Source: Stenotrophomonas lacuserhaii (GTDB taxonomy: Bacteria > Pseudomonadota > Gammaproteobacteria > Xanthomonadales > Xanthomonadaceae). Taken from it: a DNA stretch of 42,728 bases. The notes beneath the pieces were generated by a model, which made no database searches, was not told the origin of the DNA, and saw only the letters and a program-made list of their open reading frames with translations. The translations under genes and the position numbers were made by a program. The stretch is taken from assembly GCF_014836545.1 (NCBI RefSeq), contig NZ_JACSQS010000004.1:24376-67103 (forward strand). Reading direction: 5' to 3'. Below, piece after piece: positions 16,456 to 25,087 of the stretch (position 1 is the stretch's first letter; each line of letters begins with the position of its first letter).

Positions 16456-16554
16456 TCTGCTGATGCGTCCGCGCGGCGTACAAAGGGCGCCATCCGATGC
16501 TGCGTCACCTGTTCTTCGTAGCGTTGCCGTCATCAGTCCCTTCCGGAGCCCGCC

Positions 16555-17898
16555 ATGCACGTTCCCGCCGCTTCCCCGGTGCCGACCAAGCCGCTGCCGT
16601 TCTATCGCCAGCTGTATTTCCAGGTGGTGGTCGCCATCATCCTGGGTGCCGTCCTTGGCCACTACGAGCCGCTGGTCGGCGAAAAGATGAAGCCGCTGGG
16701 TGATGCATTCATCAACCTGGTGAAGATGATCATCGCCCCGGTCATCTTCCTGACCATCGTCACCGGCATCGCCGGCATGACCCACCTGCGCACCGTGGGC
16801 CGGGTCTTCGCCAAGGCGATGGCGTACTTCATGTTCTTCTCCACGCTGGCACTGGTGGTGGGCATGATCGTGGCGCACGTGGTGCAGCCGGGCGCAGGCA
16901 TGAACATCAACCCGGCCGACCTGGACCAGACCGCGGTCAACAGCTACGTGCAGAAGTCGCATGAGCTCACCCTGGTCGGCTTCGCGATGGACATCATCCC
17001 CAAGACGCTGGTCAGCGCGTTCGTGGATGGCAACATCCTGCAGGTGCTGTTCGTGGCGGTGCTGTTCGGCATCGCGCTGGCGCTGGTGGGCGAGAAGGGC
17101 AAGCCGGTGCTGAACTTCCTGGAGGCGCTGGTCGCCCCGGTGTTCAAGCTGGTGCATATCCTGATGCGCGCCGCCCCGATCGGTGCCTTCGGCGCCATCG
17201 CCTTCACCATCGGCAAGTATGGCGTCGGCTCGCTGATCAACCTGGCCTGGCTGGTCGGCTCGTTCTACCTGACCGCCTTCCTGTTCGTGGTGGTGATCCT
17301 GGGCGCGGTGGCCCGCCTCTGCGGCTTCTCGGTGTTCAAGCTGGCGCGCTACCTGAAGGCCGAACTGCTGCTGGTGCTGGGCACGTCCTCTTCCGAGTCC
17401 GCGCTGCCCTCGCTGATGGAAAAGATGGAACGCGCCGGCTGCAGCAAGTCGGTGGTCGGCCTGGTGGTTCCCACCGGCTATTCGTTCAACCTGGACGGCA
17501 CCAACATCTACATGACCCTGGCGGCGCTGTTCATCGCCCAGGCCACCAACACCGAGCTGAGCCTGGGGCACCAGATCGCCCTGCTGCTGGTGGCGATGCT
17601 GAGCTCCAAGGGCGCCGCCGGCGTCACCGGTGCCGGCTTCATCACCCTTGCCGCGACGCTGGCCGTGGTGCCGGAAGTGCCGGTGGCCGGCATGGCGCTG
17701 ATCCTCGGCGTGGACCGCTTCATGAGCGAGTGCCGCTCGCTGACCAACTTCATCGGCAACGCGGTGGCCACCGTGGTGGTCTCGCGCTGGGAAGGCGCAC
17801 TGGACCGCGACCGCCTGAAGCTGGCGCTGGATGGCCGCGAAAGTGAGCTTCCGGCGCCGGTCGATGCTGCCCTGCCGCTCGCCTCTGCCAAGATCTGA
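16555..17898 (+). CDS. dctA: C4-dicarboxylate:cation symporter DctA
   Basis: A 447-residue inner-membrane carrier of the dicarboxylate/amino acid:cation symporter family, importing succinate, fumarate and malate. Family signatures are intact: the serine-rich hairpin [35 protein letters not shown], the hairpin [20 protein letters not shown], and [20 protein letters not shown] with the cation/substrate residues. Eight transmembrane helices plus two re-entrant loops are expected from the hydrophobic pattern. GGAG lies about 7 bases before the ATG. A strong terminator follows at 17915. Malic enzyme, which consumes the imported malate, is next on the same strand. The closest alternatives, glutamate carriers, are disfavoured by the [15 protein letters not shown] context and the dct-like neighbourhood. 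Confidence 0.96.
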   Translation: MHVPAASPVPTKPLPFYRQLYFQVVVAIILGAVLGHYEPLVGEKMKPLGDAFINLVKMIIAPVIFLTIVTGIAGMTHLRTVGRVFAKAMAYFMFFSTLALVVGMIVAHVVQPGAGMNINPADLDQTAVNSYVQKSHELTLVGFAMDIIPKTLVSAFVDGNILQVLFVAVLFGIALALVGEKGKPVLNFLEALVAPVFKLVHILMRAAPIGAFGAIAFTIGKYGVGSLINLAWLVGSFYLTAFLFVVVILGAVARLCGFSVFKLARYLKAELLLVLGTSSSESALPSLMEKMERAGCSKSVVGLVVPTGYSFNLDGTNIYMTLAALFIAQATNTELSLGHQIALLLVAMLSSKGAAGVTGAGFITLAATLAVVPEVPVAGMALILGVDRFMSECRSLTNFIGNAVATVVVSRWEGALDRDRLKLALDGRESELPAPVDAALPLASAKI

Positions 17899-17914
17899 CC
17901 CTTCCACGTCAGGA

Positions 17915-17954
17915 TGCGGGGCCCGTCAGCAATGACGTGGCCCCGCAGCTTTTT
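17915..17954 (+). terminator. Rho-independent terminator of dctA
   Basis: A stem TGCGGGGCC/GGCCCCGCA (17915-17923 with 17939-17947) continues into CGTCA/TGACG closed by a GCAA tetraloop, with a one-base bulge, and is followed by GCTTTTT. It begins 17 bases after the dctA stop. Long GC stem, GNRA loop and T-run make it a textbook intrinsic terminator. Confidence 0.9.
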
Positions 17955-18092
17955 CCGCGCTGCCAGGCATTCGTTGTCACACCCGCGCAGGGGCGCAGCG
18001 CGATGCTTGGCGGCACGCTGGAACCGGCAGGGTTGGTGCGCTGCAGCACGCGCGCGACAGCCCCGCGACAGGTCCAGCTCGTACAACGGGGG

Positions 18093-18098
18093 TATGAT
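18093..18098 (+). promoter_or_regulatory. Possible -10 box for maeB
   Basis: TATGAT lies 37 bases before the maeB ATG in otherwise GC-rich sequence. No good -35 hexamer stands 16-18 bases upstream, so this is a weak candidate that may depend on an activator. Confidence 0.3.
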
Positions 18099-18135
18099 CC
18101 CCTGTCCCTCTTGCCCATTCATGTGCCCAACGTCG

Positions 18136-20427
18136 ATGTCCAAAGAAGATTTCAAACAGGCCGCCCTCGATTACCACCGCATGTCGCCGCCGGGCAAGAT
18201 CAAGGTCACGGCGACCAAGCCGATGCTGACCCAGCGTGATCTGTCGTTGGCCTATTCGCCCGGCGTTGCCTACGCCTGTGAAGCGATCATGGCCGACCCG
18301 CAGCAGGCCAGCGAGCTCACCGCCCGCGGCAACCTGGTGGCGGTGATTTCCAATGGCACCGCCGTGCTGGGCCTGGGCAACATCGGCCCGCTGGCCGGCA
18401 AGCCGGTGATGGAAGGCAAGGGCGTGCTGTTCCAGAAGTTCGCCGGCATTGATGTGTTCGACATCGAAATCGACGAGCTGGACCCGGACAAACTGGTCGA
18501 CATCATCGCCTCGCTGGAGCCGACCTTCGGTGGCATCAACCTGGAAGACATCAAGGCGCCGGAATGCTTCATCGTCGAGCGCAAGCTGCGCGAGCGGATG
18601 AAGATCCCGGTGTTCCATGATGACCAGCACGGCACGGCGATCATCGTCGGTGCGGCGGTGCTGAACGCCATGGCGATCACCGGCAAGAAGATCGAAGAAG
18701 TGAAGCTGGCGACCACGGGCATGGGCGCGGCCGGCATCTCCTGCGTCAACATGCTGGTGCAGCTGGGCCTGAAGCCGGAAAACATCCTGGCCTTCGACCG
18801 CGACGGCGTGATCCACACCGGCCGCACCGACCTGGATCCGGAAAAGGCGCGCTACGCGCGTGATACCGACAAGCGCACCCTGTCCGAGATCGTCGACGGC
18901 GCGGACATCTTCCTGGGTCTGTCGGCGCCGGGCATCCTGACTGCCGACATGGTCAAGACCATGGCGCCGGATCCGGTGATCTTCGCGCTGGCCAACCCGA
19001 CCCCGGAAATCATGCCCGAAGACGTGCGCGCGGTCCGTACCGACGCGATCATCGGCACCGGTCGTTCGGACTACCCGAACCAGGTCAACAACGTCCTGTG
19101 CTTCCCTTACCTGTTCCGCGGTGCGCTGGACGTGGGCGCCACCGCGATCAACGAAGACATGAAGATCGCCTGCGTGCGCGCCATCGCCGCGCTGGCGCGT
19201 CGTGCGGCCACCGACATGGGCTCGGCCTACGGCGGTGACACCCCGAGCTTCGGCCGCGAATACCTGATTCCGCGCCCCTTCGACCGCCGCCTGCTGGTCG
19301 AGTTGTCCGCCGCCGTGGCACAGGCGGCGATGGATTCCGGCGTGGCCACCCGGCCGATCGCCGACATGGCCGCCTACCGCCAGAAGCTGTCCGAGTTCGT
19401 CTACCGCACCAGCTTGATGATGAAGCCGGTGTACGACCGCGCGCGCACCGACAAGCAGCGCGTGGTGTACGCCGAAGGCGAGGAAGAAGTGGTGCTGCAG
19501 GCGGTGCAGAACGTGGTCGACGAGGACCTGGCGCATCCGATCCTGATCGGCCGCCCGGACGTCATCGAGGCGCGCATCGAACGCTTGGGCCTGCGCCTGA
19601 AGATCGGCGAGAACATCCAGGTCACCAACATCAACGATGACCCGCGCTTCAACGAATACTGGCAGTACTACCACGCGCTGACCGGCCGCCGTGGCGTCAC
19701 CGTGGCCGCAGCGAAGAACCTGATGCGTTCGCGCCCGACCCTGATCGCTGCGGTGATGGTGGCGCGCGGTGAAGCCGATGCGCTGCTGACTGGCGTGGTC
19801 GGCCGCTTCCACAAGAAGCTCGGCTACGTGCGCAGCGTGCTGCCACTGGAATCGAAGGTCACCTCGACTTCGGCGATGACCGGTGTGATCAACCAGCAGG
19901 GCGTGTTCTTCTTCGTGGACACCCACGTGCAGGAAGATCCCACTGCCGAACAGCTGACCGAAGCCACGCTGCAGGCGGCTTACCGCATGAAGTTGTTCGG
20001 CATCGAGCCGAACGTGGCGCTGCTGTCGCACTCCAACTTCGGCAGCCACGATTCGAAAGACGCGCTGAAGATGCGCCAGGTGCGAGAGATGCTGCTCAAG
20101 CGTAATCCGCGCTTGAACGTGGACGGCGAGATGCAGGGTGATACCGCGTGGGATGAAGCACTGCGGCAGAAGCTGCTGCCGGGCTCGACCCTTAGCGGCC
20201 GCGCCAACCTGTTCGTGCTGCCGAACCTGGAAGCGGCCAACATCGCCTACAACCTGGTGCGTGTGTTCACCGACGGCGTGGCGATCGGCCCGATCCTGAT
20301 GGGCGTGGCCAAGCCGGCGCACATCCTGACCAGCAGCGCGACCTCGCGCCGGATCCTGAACATGACCGCGATCGCCGCGGTGGATGCGCAGATCCGCAAG
20401 CAGCTGGAGGCTGAAAAGAAGGCCTGA
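18136..20427 (+). CDS. maeB: NADP-dependent malic enzyme with phosphotransacetylase-like C-terminal domain
   Basis: A 763-residue MaeB-type enzyme that oxidatively decarboxylates malate to pyruvate and CO2, yielding NADPH. Start at 18136 ([11 protein letters not shown]...) agrees with the usual MaeB N-terminus; an ATG 5 codons upstream is possible. The N-terminal catalytic part (about 1-420) contains [41 protein letters not shown] and [12 protein letters not shown] for NADP, plus [10 protein letters not shown]. The C-terminal half (about 430-760) is the phosphotransacetylase-like domain ([38 protein letters not shown]), thought to be regulatory, with acetyl-CoA inhibition known in homologues. 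It lies downstream of dctA but is separated by a terminator, so it has its own promoter. Confidence 0.96.
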   Translation: MSKEDFKQAALDYHRMSPPGKIKVTATKPMLTQRDLSLAYSPGVAYACEAIMADPQQASELTARGNLVAVISNGTAVLGLGNIGPLAGKPVMEGKGVLFQKFAGIDVFDIEIDELDPDKLVDIIASLEPTFGGINLEDIKAPECFIVERKLRERMKIPVFHDDQHGTAIIVGAAVLNAMAITGKKIEEVKLATTGMGAAGISCVNMLVQLGLKPENILAFDRDGVIHTGRTDLDPEKARYARDTDKRTLSEIVDGADIFLGLSAPGILTADMVKTMAPDPVIFALANPTPEIMPEDVRAVRTDAIIGTGRSDYPNQVNNVLCFPYLFRGALDVGATAINEDMKIACVRAIAALARRAATDMGSAYGGDTPSFGREYLIPRPFDRRLLVELSAAVAQAAMDSGVATRPIADMAAYRQKLSEFVYRTSLMMKPVYDRARTDKQRVVYAEGEEEVVLQAVQNVVDEDLAHPILIGRPDVIEARIERLGLRLKIGENIQVTNINDDPRFNEYWQYYHALTGRRGVTVAAAKNLMRSRPTLIAAVMVARGEADALLTGVVGRFHKKLGYVRSVLPLESKVTSTSAMTGVINQQGVFFFVDTHVQEDPTAEQLTEATLQAAYRMKLFGIEPNVALLSHSNFGSHDSKDALKMRQVREMLLKRNPRLNVDGEMQGDTAWDEALRQKLLPGSTLSGRANLFVLPNLEAANIAYNLVRVFTDGVAIGPILMGVAKPAHILTSSATSRRILNMTAIAAVDAQIRKQLEAEKKA

Positions 20428-20435
20428 GGCCTTCT
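20417..20435 (+). terminator. Hairpin with the maeB stop codon as its loop
   Basis: AGAAGGCC and GGCCTTCT form an 8-bp stem whose three-base loop is the TGA stop (20425-20427), followed by CTTC rather than a full T-run. It may act as a weak terminator or 3'-end stabiliser. Confidence 0.5.
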
Positions 20436-20536
20436 CTTCAACCTCCGCTGCCCGCGCATTCCCCCTTATCCCCGCGCCGTTGGCGCGCCCCGTTGAACAA
20501 CAAGGGGGCTCTGCTTCGGACAGGATGCGGAGGCGG

Positions 20537-20617
20537 GTAGTGTCGAGCTTGCTCGACACCGGTAGTGCCGACTTCAGTCGGCAGTGCGGTCAATGAGCCG
20601 ACTGAAGTCGGCTCTAC
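20537..20617. repeat. Cluster of three SMAG elements
   Basis: Two forward elements, GTAG + TGTCGAGC/TT/GCTCGACA (20537-20558) and GTAG + TGCCGACT/TC/AGTCGGCA (20562-20583), are followed by one reverse element, AGCCGACT/GA/AGTCGGCT + CTAC (20596-20617). The last two can pair with each other. They separate the convergent maeB and metalloprotease genes; the reverse copy supplies the protease stop codon (TAG of its GTAG head, 20614-20616). Confidence 0.85.
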
Positions 20618-21318
20618 CGATGTGTTTCAGCAGCGTACGCGGCCCACAGGGCGGGCAGGGGCTGGCCGGTCTGCTCCTTCCATAGTGCCGGTGTATACGC
20701 GCCGCTGCGCAGCGCGTCATCGAGCGCCTTCACCAGGCCCGGATGGGCCGCCTCGCTCCATTTCAGGAATGCACCGGTTACCCGGTAGCCGGTGTCGAAA
20801 TTCTGCCCGTCCTTCACCGCCAGCGGCAGCGCCCAACCGGCGGCGGCGTTGTCCACGCCGTAGCGGTCGCGCGCATAGTCGGCGATGCCTTCCACCAGCC
20901 AGCCGGGGACCCGTTCGTTGGCGTACTCCGGGTAGCCCTGCACGATGTGCATGGCTTCATGGGTCACCAGGTCGGTATCGCCAGGGTGCTTGGACAGCCA
21001 CGCCGGATTGATCGTGATCGTCGCCGCCATGGCCTTCTCGCCGACAAAGGCGATGCCGTCGTATGCCGGATCGATCACGATGGCGGCCTGCGTCGGCGCC
21101 ATCGGATGGAAGTCGGCGCGCTGCGGCACGTAGGCCTTGAAGAACGTGTCGATGATCCGCTGGCGCATCGCCTCCGGCAGCGCATCGTGGGCGTCCTGGT
21201 AGCGCAGGGTCACGCCGCCCCGCTGCTGCGTCGCTTCGAAGGCACACGCGGCAGGGGAGGCGAGCAGGCACAGCGCAGCCAGTGCGCCCGGCAGCAGGCG
21301 GAGCGAAGCACGGTTCAT
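20614..21318 (-). CDS. Basic-secretory-protein-type metalloprotease
   Basis: A 234-residue secreted protein with a signal peptide (residues 1-26, ending ACA). It matches the basic secretory protein peptidase family. The zinc site reads HEAMH (His120, Glu121, His124), followed by WLVEGIADYAR at 140-150, whose Glu/Asp residues are the usual downstream ligands, as in gluzincin-like enzymes. Other family strings are AYDGIAFVGEKAM and GFLKWSE-like GAFLKWSEA. The start overlaps the GH92 stop by four bases (ATGA), so the two are co-translated. The pairing suggests combined attack on glycoproteins: mannose trimming and peptide cleavage (inference). The stop codon lies in a SMAG element. Confidence 0.83.
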   Translation of the reverse strand: MNRASLRLLPGALAALCLLASPAACAFEATQQRGGVTLRYQDAHDALPEAMRQRIIDTFFKAYVPQRADFHPMAPTQAAIVIDPAYDGIAFVGEKAMAATITINPAWLSKHPGDTDLVTHEAMHIVQGYPEYANERVPGWLVEGIADYARDRYGVDNAAAGWALPLAVKDGQNFDTGYRVTGAFLKWSEAAHPGLVKALDDALRSGAYTPALWKEQTGQPLPALWAAYAAETHR

Positions 21319-24300
21319 GGTGTCGTCCCCGCGGCCAGCAGCTCTACTTCCGCCAATTGCATCCGTCCGGGCGCACCGATGCGCAGGCGGTACTCGGCAT
21401 AGCGGCCCGGCTTGGCGATGCGGAACGGACGGGTCTGCCGGGCCCAGGCGAAGTCCTCGGCGGTGCGTGTATCCAGCGTGGTCCAGCGACCGCCGGCGGT
21501 ACGTGCTTCCAGCGTCCAGGCGCCGCCACGGATGCTGTTCTCGCCACTGGTCAGGGTGTACATCGACGGCGCACCGTCGGCGATGCCGCTGAACACCACC
21601 GTGGCCTTAGCGCCCAGCGGCGCGGCCGTCGTGGCGTTGTCATCGACCAGCGCGTCCAGTGCGCGACCGTCTTCCAGCCGCGCCTGCGCGCCCTTGGCCA
21701 GCAGGTCATGCAGCAGGGCAGGGCGCTGGCCGCGTGCGGTCAGCGACGGCAGGACATCGCCTTCGCCGGTGCCCCAGCGCGACGGCTGCGGACCCATCTG
21801 GAAGTCCAGCGTGGCGCCGGCGGCGACGATGTCATGCGGCAGCCAGGTCTTCGTCCACGGCTTGCCGTTGACCTTCAAGGACTGCACGTAGACGTTGGCC
21901 GGGGAGTTGTCCGCCGCATTGACGGTCAGCACCGCGCCGTCCTGCAGGGTGACCTTGGCGTGCCGGAACAACGGCGAGCCGATCGCATACTCCGGTGCGC
22001 CCATCCGTAGCGGATACAGCCCCAGCGAAGCGAAGACATACCAGGCCGACGTCTCGCCGTTGTCCTCGTCCCCCGGGTAGCCCTGGCCGATCTCGCTGCC
22101 CACGTACAGGCGCGCCAGGATCTCGCGCACATGCTTCTGGGTCTTCCACGGCTGGCCGGTGTACAGGTACATCCAGGGGATGTGGTGCGAAGGCTGGTTG
22201 CTGTGGGCGTACATGCCCATGCGCACATCGCGGGCTTCGGTCATTTCATGGATCAGCCCGCCGTAGGAACCGGCAAAGGCGGGATCAGCGGTTTCCGGCG
22301 TGGCGAAGAACGTATCCAGCTTGGCGGCCAGCGCCTCGCGCCCACCGTACAGCGCCGCCAGCCCTTCGCCATCGTGGGCGGCGGTGAAGGCGAACGTCCA
22401 GCCATTGGATTCGGTGTAGTCATGGCCCCAGACGCGTGCGTCGTAGTCCTTGGCAGCCACGCGCCAGCTGCCATCTTCGCGGCGACCCTGGAAGAAACCG
22501 GCGGCCGGATCGAACATGGTGGAGTAGGCCGCTGCCCGGTGGCCGAAGTAGTCCGCTTCGGTGGCGTAACGCTCGCGCTCCGCCGTCGAGCGGGCGTCGC
22601 CGGCGAGCCGGGTCGCCATGTTGGCGATGCCGAAATCGTTGAGCGCCCCTTCCATCGTCCACGACATGCCCTCGTGCACGTCGGCGCTGGCAAAGCCGGT
22701 GAAGGGGGAACGGTCCATGCCCTTGCGGCCGACATGCCGATCCGGCGGCACCACGGTGGCATTGCGCAGCGCCGCGGCATACGCGGTATCGACCTCGAAG
22801 CCGCGCACGCCCTTCAGCCAGGCATCGGCGAAGGCAACGTCCGAACTGGTACCGACCATCAGATCGGCGTAGCCGGGCGATGACCAGCGCGCGACCCAGC
22901 CGCCGGCCTTGTACTGTTCCAGGAAGCCCTGCACCAGCGTGCCGGCATCCTCGGCGCGGAACAGCGCATAGGCGGGCCAGGTGGTGCGGAAGGTGTCCCA
23001 GAAGCCGTTGTTGACGTAGACCTTGCCGTCGCGGATCGGTGCGAAGCTGCGCACCGCGCTTCCGTCGGAGTCCTCCGCTGCGCTGGCCTGGCTGGCGTAG
23101 CGCCACTCCGGCGCCTGTGCGGTGCCGACGTTCTCGTGGCCGGAATTGGGGAACAGGTAGAGCCGGTAGAGGTTGGAGTACAGCGTGGTCTTCTGGTCCT
23201 CGCTGGCATCGCCGATGTCGAAGGCACCCAGTCGCGCATCCCACGCATCCTGCGCGCGGGCGGCGACACGTTCCAGGTCGTCGTCGGCGCTCAGTTCCAG
23301 GGCCAGGTTGTGGCGCGCCTGCTCCACCGAAATCAGCGAGGTGGCGATGCGCATGTTGACCTGGCGATCGCTGCCTGCGTCGAACTTGATGTAGCCGGTC
23401 GGGCGCCCGGTCTGCAGCGTGCCACTGCTGCGCCACGGACGGTCGAAACTCGCCACCACGTACATGCGCGTGGCGCCGTTGGACAGGCCGCTGCGGGTAT
23501 CGGTGTAGCCGGACAGGGTCTGGCTGGCAGCGTCCAGGGTCAGCCCGCCGCGCGCATCGACATTGTCGAACAGCAGGTTGGCATCGCCCGTGGCCGGGAA
23601 TTCAAAGCGGAACAGCGCGGCGTGGTCGGTCGGTGCGATCGAGGCGGCGATGCCGTTGTCGAAGCGCACGTCGTAACGATGCGGACGCGCGTTTTCCTGG
23701 TCATGCGAGAACGCCAGCGCGCGCTTGGCGCGGTCCGCTTCGGGCACGCCGCGGCTGGACGATGGCATCACCTGGAAGGTCTGCCGGTCGCCCATCCAGG
23801 GGCTGGGCTGGTGGCTGAGCGACAGCGCCTGCAGGCGCGGGCGGTTGTCGGCGTCGTTGTGCTCGTTCCAGCGGTACAGCCAGTTCAGCACGCCGGCGTC
23901 GGTCACCGGTGTCCAGAAATTGAAGCCATGTGGCACCGCCGTGGCGGGATAGTTGTTGCCGCGCGAGAAGCGCCCGTTGGATTGCGTGCCCCGCGTGGTG
24001 AGTACCCGGTCTGAGGGCCGCAACGGGGCCGCCGAAGGCGCTGCACCGAGCTGCACATCGTCGATCCAGCCGGACACCGGCTTGCCGGCTGCGCTGGCCA
24101 CTTCCAGCTCCACCGCCACCACGCGGCGGCCGCGCAACGCGGGCACATCGCCCAGGCGCACGGCCTTGTGCGCCCACTGCTGCGGATACAACGTCTTCGA
24201 ATCGCCCTGGGCGGTAGCACCCAGCGCGAACCCGTGCTGGTCACGCACGGCGCTGGCCGACACCCGCTGGCCGTCGTCAAGCAGCAGGTCCAGCGAAACA

Positions 24301-24659
24301 TACGTGGAAGCGACGGTATCGCCGTCCACGATTTCGGGCAGCACCATCCAGCTCAGGGTGGTGTCGGCGTCGATCTGCTGGTCGGTCGCCAGCAGCACCT
24401 GGCGGGCGGTGCCACCGGTGCTGCGGTACTGCAGGGCGCGCTGTCCGCTGTAGCCTGCGCCGGCCTTGGCCGCGTAGGGGTCTGCCGGGCCGGCCCCCAC
24501 GCGCAGGCTCAGCGCGCCGCTGGCCGCCGCTGCAGGCATCGCTTGACCGGCCTCGAACGAGGTGGAAAGCGCGGCCGCGTGGGCGGCGGGAAGCATGGCG
24601 AAGGCCAGCGCGAGGCACAGCGGCGCGCGGCGCGCACGGTCAGACGCATTACGGGGCAT
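21315..24659 (-). CDS. GH92 family exo-alpha-mannosidase with C-terminal discoidin-like domain
   Basis: A 1114-residue secreted glycoside hydrolase. The ATG at 24659 has GGGAGGAG 7 bases upstream and gives a signal peptide (RRAPLCLALAFAMLPAAHA); the open frame continues further upstream but crosses the promoter region. An N-terminal beta-sandwich (about 30-210) precedes the GH92 region. That begins VLTTRGTQSNGRFSRGNNYP and contains NGFWDTFRTTWPAY, SNQPSHHIPWMYLYTG and, near residue 860, GYPGDEDNGETSAWYVF, which holds the catalytic acid and Ca2+-site residues. A C-terminal F5/8 type C-like module follows (about 1000-1110; GRYAEYRLRIGAPGRMQLAEVELL). GH92 enzymes are Ca2+-dependent and remove alpha-linked mannose from glycans. 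It is followed by the metalloprotease and preceded by a twin operator, suggesting sugar-responsive control. Confidence 0.93.
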   Translation of the reverse strand: MPRNASDRARRAPLCLALAFAMLPAAHAAALSTSFEAGQAMPAAAASGALSLRVGAGPADPYAAKAGAGYSGQRALQYRSTGGTARQVLLATDQQIDADTTLSWMVLPEIVDGDTVASTYVSLDLLLDDGQRVSASAVRDQHGFALGATAQGDSKTLYPQQWAHKAVRLGDVPALRGRRVVAVELEVASAAGKPVSGWIDDVQLGAAPSAAPLRPSDRVLTTRGTQSNGRFSRGNNYPATAVPHGFNFWTPVTDAGVLNWLYRWNEHNDADNRPRLQALSLSHQPSPWMGDRQTFQVMPSSSRGVPEADRAKRALAFSHDQENARPHRYDVRFDNGIAASIAPTDHAALFRFEFPATGDANLLFDNVDARGGLTLDAASQTLSGYTDTRSGLSNGATRMYVVASFDRPWRSSGTLQTGRPTGYIKFDAGSDRQVNMRIATSLISVEQARHNLALELSADDDLERVAARAQDAWDARLGAFDIGDASEDQKTTLYSNLYRLYLFPNSGHENVGTAQAPEWRYASQASAAEDSDGSAVRSFAPIRDGKVYVNNGFWDTFRTTWPAYALFRAEDAGTLVQGFLEQYKAGGWVARWSSPGYADLMVGTSSDVAFADAWLKGVRGFEVDTAYAAALRNATVVPPDRHVGRKGMDRSPFTGFASADVHEGMSWTMEGALNDFGIANMATRLAGDARSTAERERYATEADYFGHRAAAYSTMFDPAAGFFQGRREDGSWRVAAKDYDARVWGHDYTESNGWTFAFTAAHDGEGLAALYGGREALAAKLDTFFATPETADPAFAGSYGGLIHEMTEARDVRMGMYAHSNQPSHHIPWMYLYTGQPWKTQKHVREILARLYVGSEIGQGYPGDEDNGETSAWYVFASLGLYPLRMGAPEYAIGSPLFRHAKVTLQDGAVLTVNAADNSPANVYVQSLKVNGKPWTKTWLPHDIVAAGATLDFQMGPQPSRWGTGEGDVLPSLTARGQRPALLHDLLAKGAQARLEDGRALDALVDDNATTAAPLGAKATVVFSGIADGAPSMYTLTSGENSIRGGAWTLEARTAGGRWTTLDTRTAEDFAWARQTRPFRIAKPGRYAEYRLRIGAPGRMQLAEVELLAAGTTP

Positions 24660-24722
24660 TGCGGTCTCCTCCCAGAGCAACGCGGACCATCCTGCAACAC
24701 GCATGTTGGCGCTGACAAGTGC

Positions 24723-24740
24723 ATTTGGTTCGATCCAAAT
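24723..24740. promoter_or_regulatory. Palindromic operator 1 upstream of the GH92 gene (LacI-like)
   Basis: ATTTGGTTCGATCCAAAT has 6-bp arms ATTTGG/CCAAAT around a central TTCGAT containing CG at the dyad, which is the usual form of LacI/GalR-family operators. It lies 64 bases before the GH92 start. A second site at 24755-24772 shares the half-sites. Confidence 0.7.
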
Positions 24741-24754
24741 TGGTGCATCGCGCC

Positions 24755-24772
24755 ATATGGAACGATCCAAAT
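24755..24772. promoter_or_regulatory. Palindromic operator 2 upstream of the GH92 gene (LacI-like)
   Basis: ATATGGAACGATCCAAAT repeats the operator form with one substituted base in the left arm. Centre-to-centre distance from operator 1 is 32 bp, about three helical turns, so two dimers would bind the same face of the helix. The regulator gene is not in this window. The site lies between the GH92 gene and the divergent zinc-finger gene. Confidence 0.7.
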
Positions 24773-24873
24773 ATTCGCATCCGCCCACACGCCATGGCCG
24801 CCGCCGTCGCCGACCGTGCGTCGCGCCGGGTGCTAGAATCGCAGGCCTGCCAATCCCATTCACGATGCCCGCC

Positions 24874-25071
24874 ATGAGCCATACCGCCACCGCTCCCGCC
24901 AACGCTGAAAAGCGTTACACCGTGCACCGCGGCGACCTGCCGCTGAGCTGCCCGACGCCGGAGATGGCGCTGTGGAACTCGCACCCGCGCGTGTACCTGC
25001 CGATCGAAGACGAACCCAACGGGGAAGCGAAGTGCGCCTATTGCGGCGCCGTCTTCGTGCTGGCCGACTGA
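24874..25071 (+). CDS. Small zinc-finger domain protein (zf-CHCC type)
   Basis: A protein of about 65 residues (ATG at 24874; an in-frame ATG at 24865 would add three residues). The C-terminal half carries one Cys, one His and a CxxC pair (LSCPTPEMALWNSHPRVYLP and KCAYCGAVFVLAD), the CHCC zinc-binding pattern seen in a family related to mitochondrial NDUFS6. The function in bacteria is not established. It is followed after 16 bases by a glycosyltransferase gene and probably shares its transcript. A reading frame continues upstream to 24562 but overlaps the GH92 gene and operators and is not used. Confidence 0.83.
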   Translation: MSHTATAPANAEKRYTVHRGDLPLSCPTPEMALWNSHPRVYLPIEDEPNGEAKCAYCGAVFVLAD

Positions 25072-25087
25072 TCGGGCGCCCGAGCTG

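Noticed and set aside
16320..16554. A sigma-54 promoter for dctA, as in rhizobia
   Set aside because: No GG-N10-GC element with flanking TGGCAC/TTGC context was found, and the nearby regulator is a NarL-type protein without an AAA+ domain.
17977..20559. An 860-codon open frame antisense to maeB
   Set aside because: Same compositional artefact; no domain, no ribosome binding site, and it lies fully opposite a well-supported enzyme gene.
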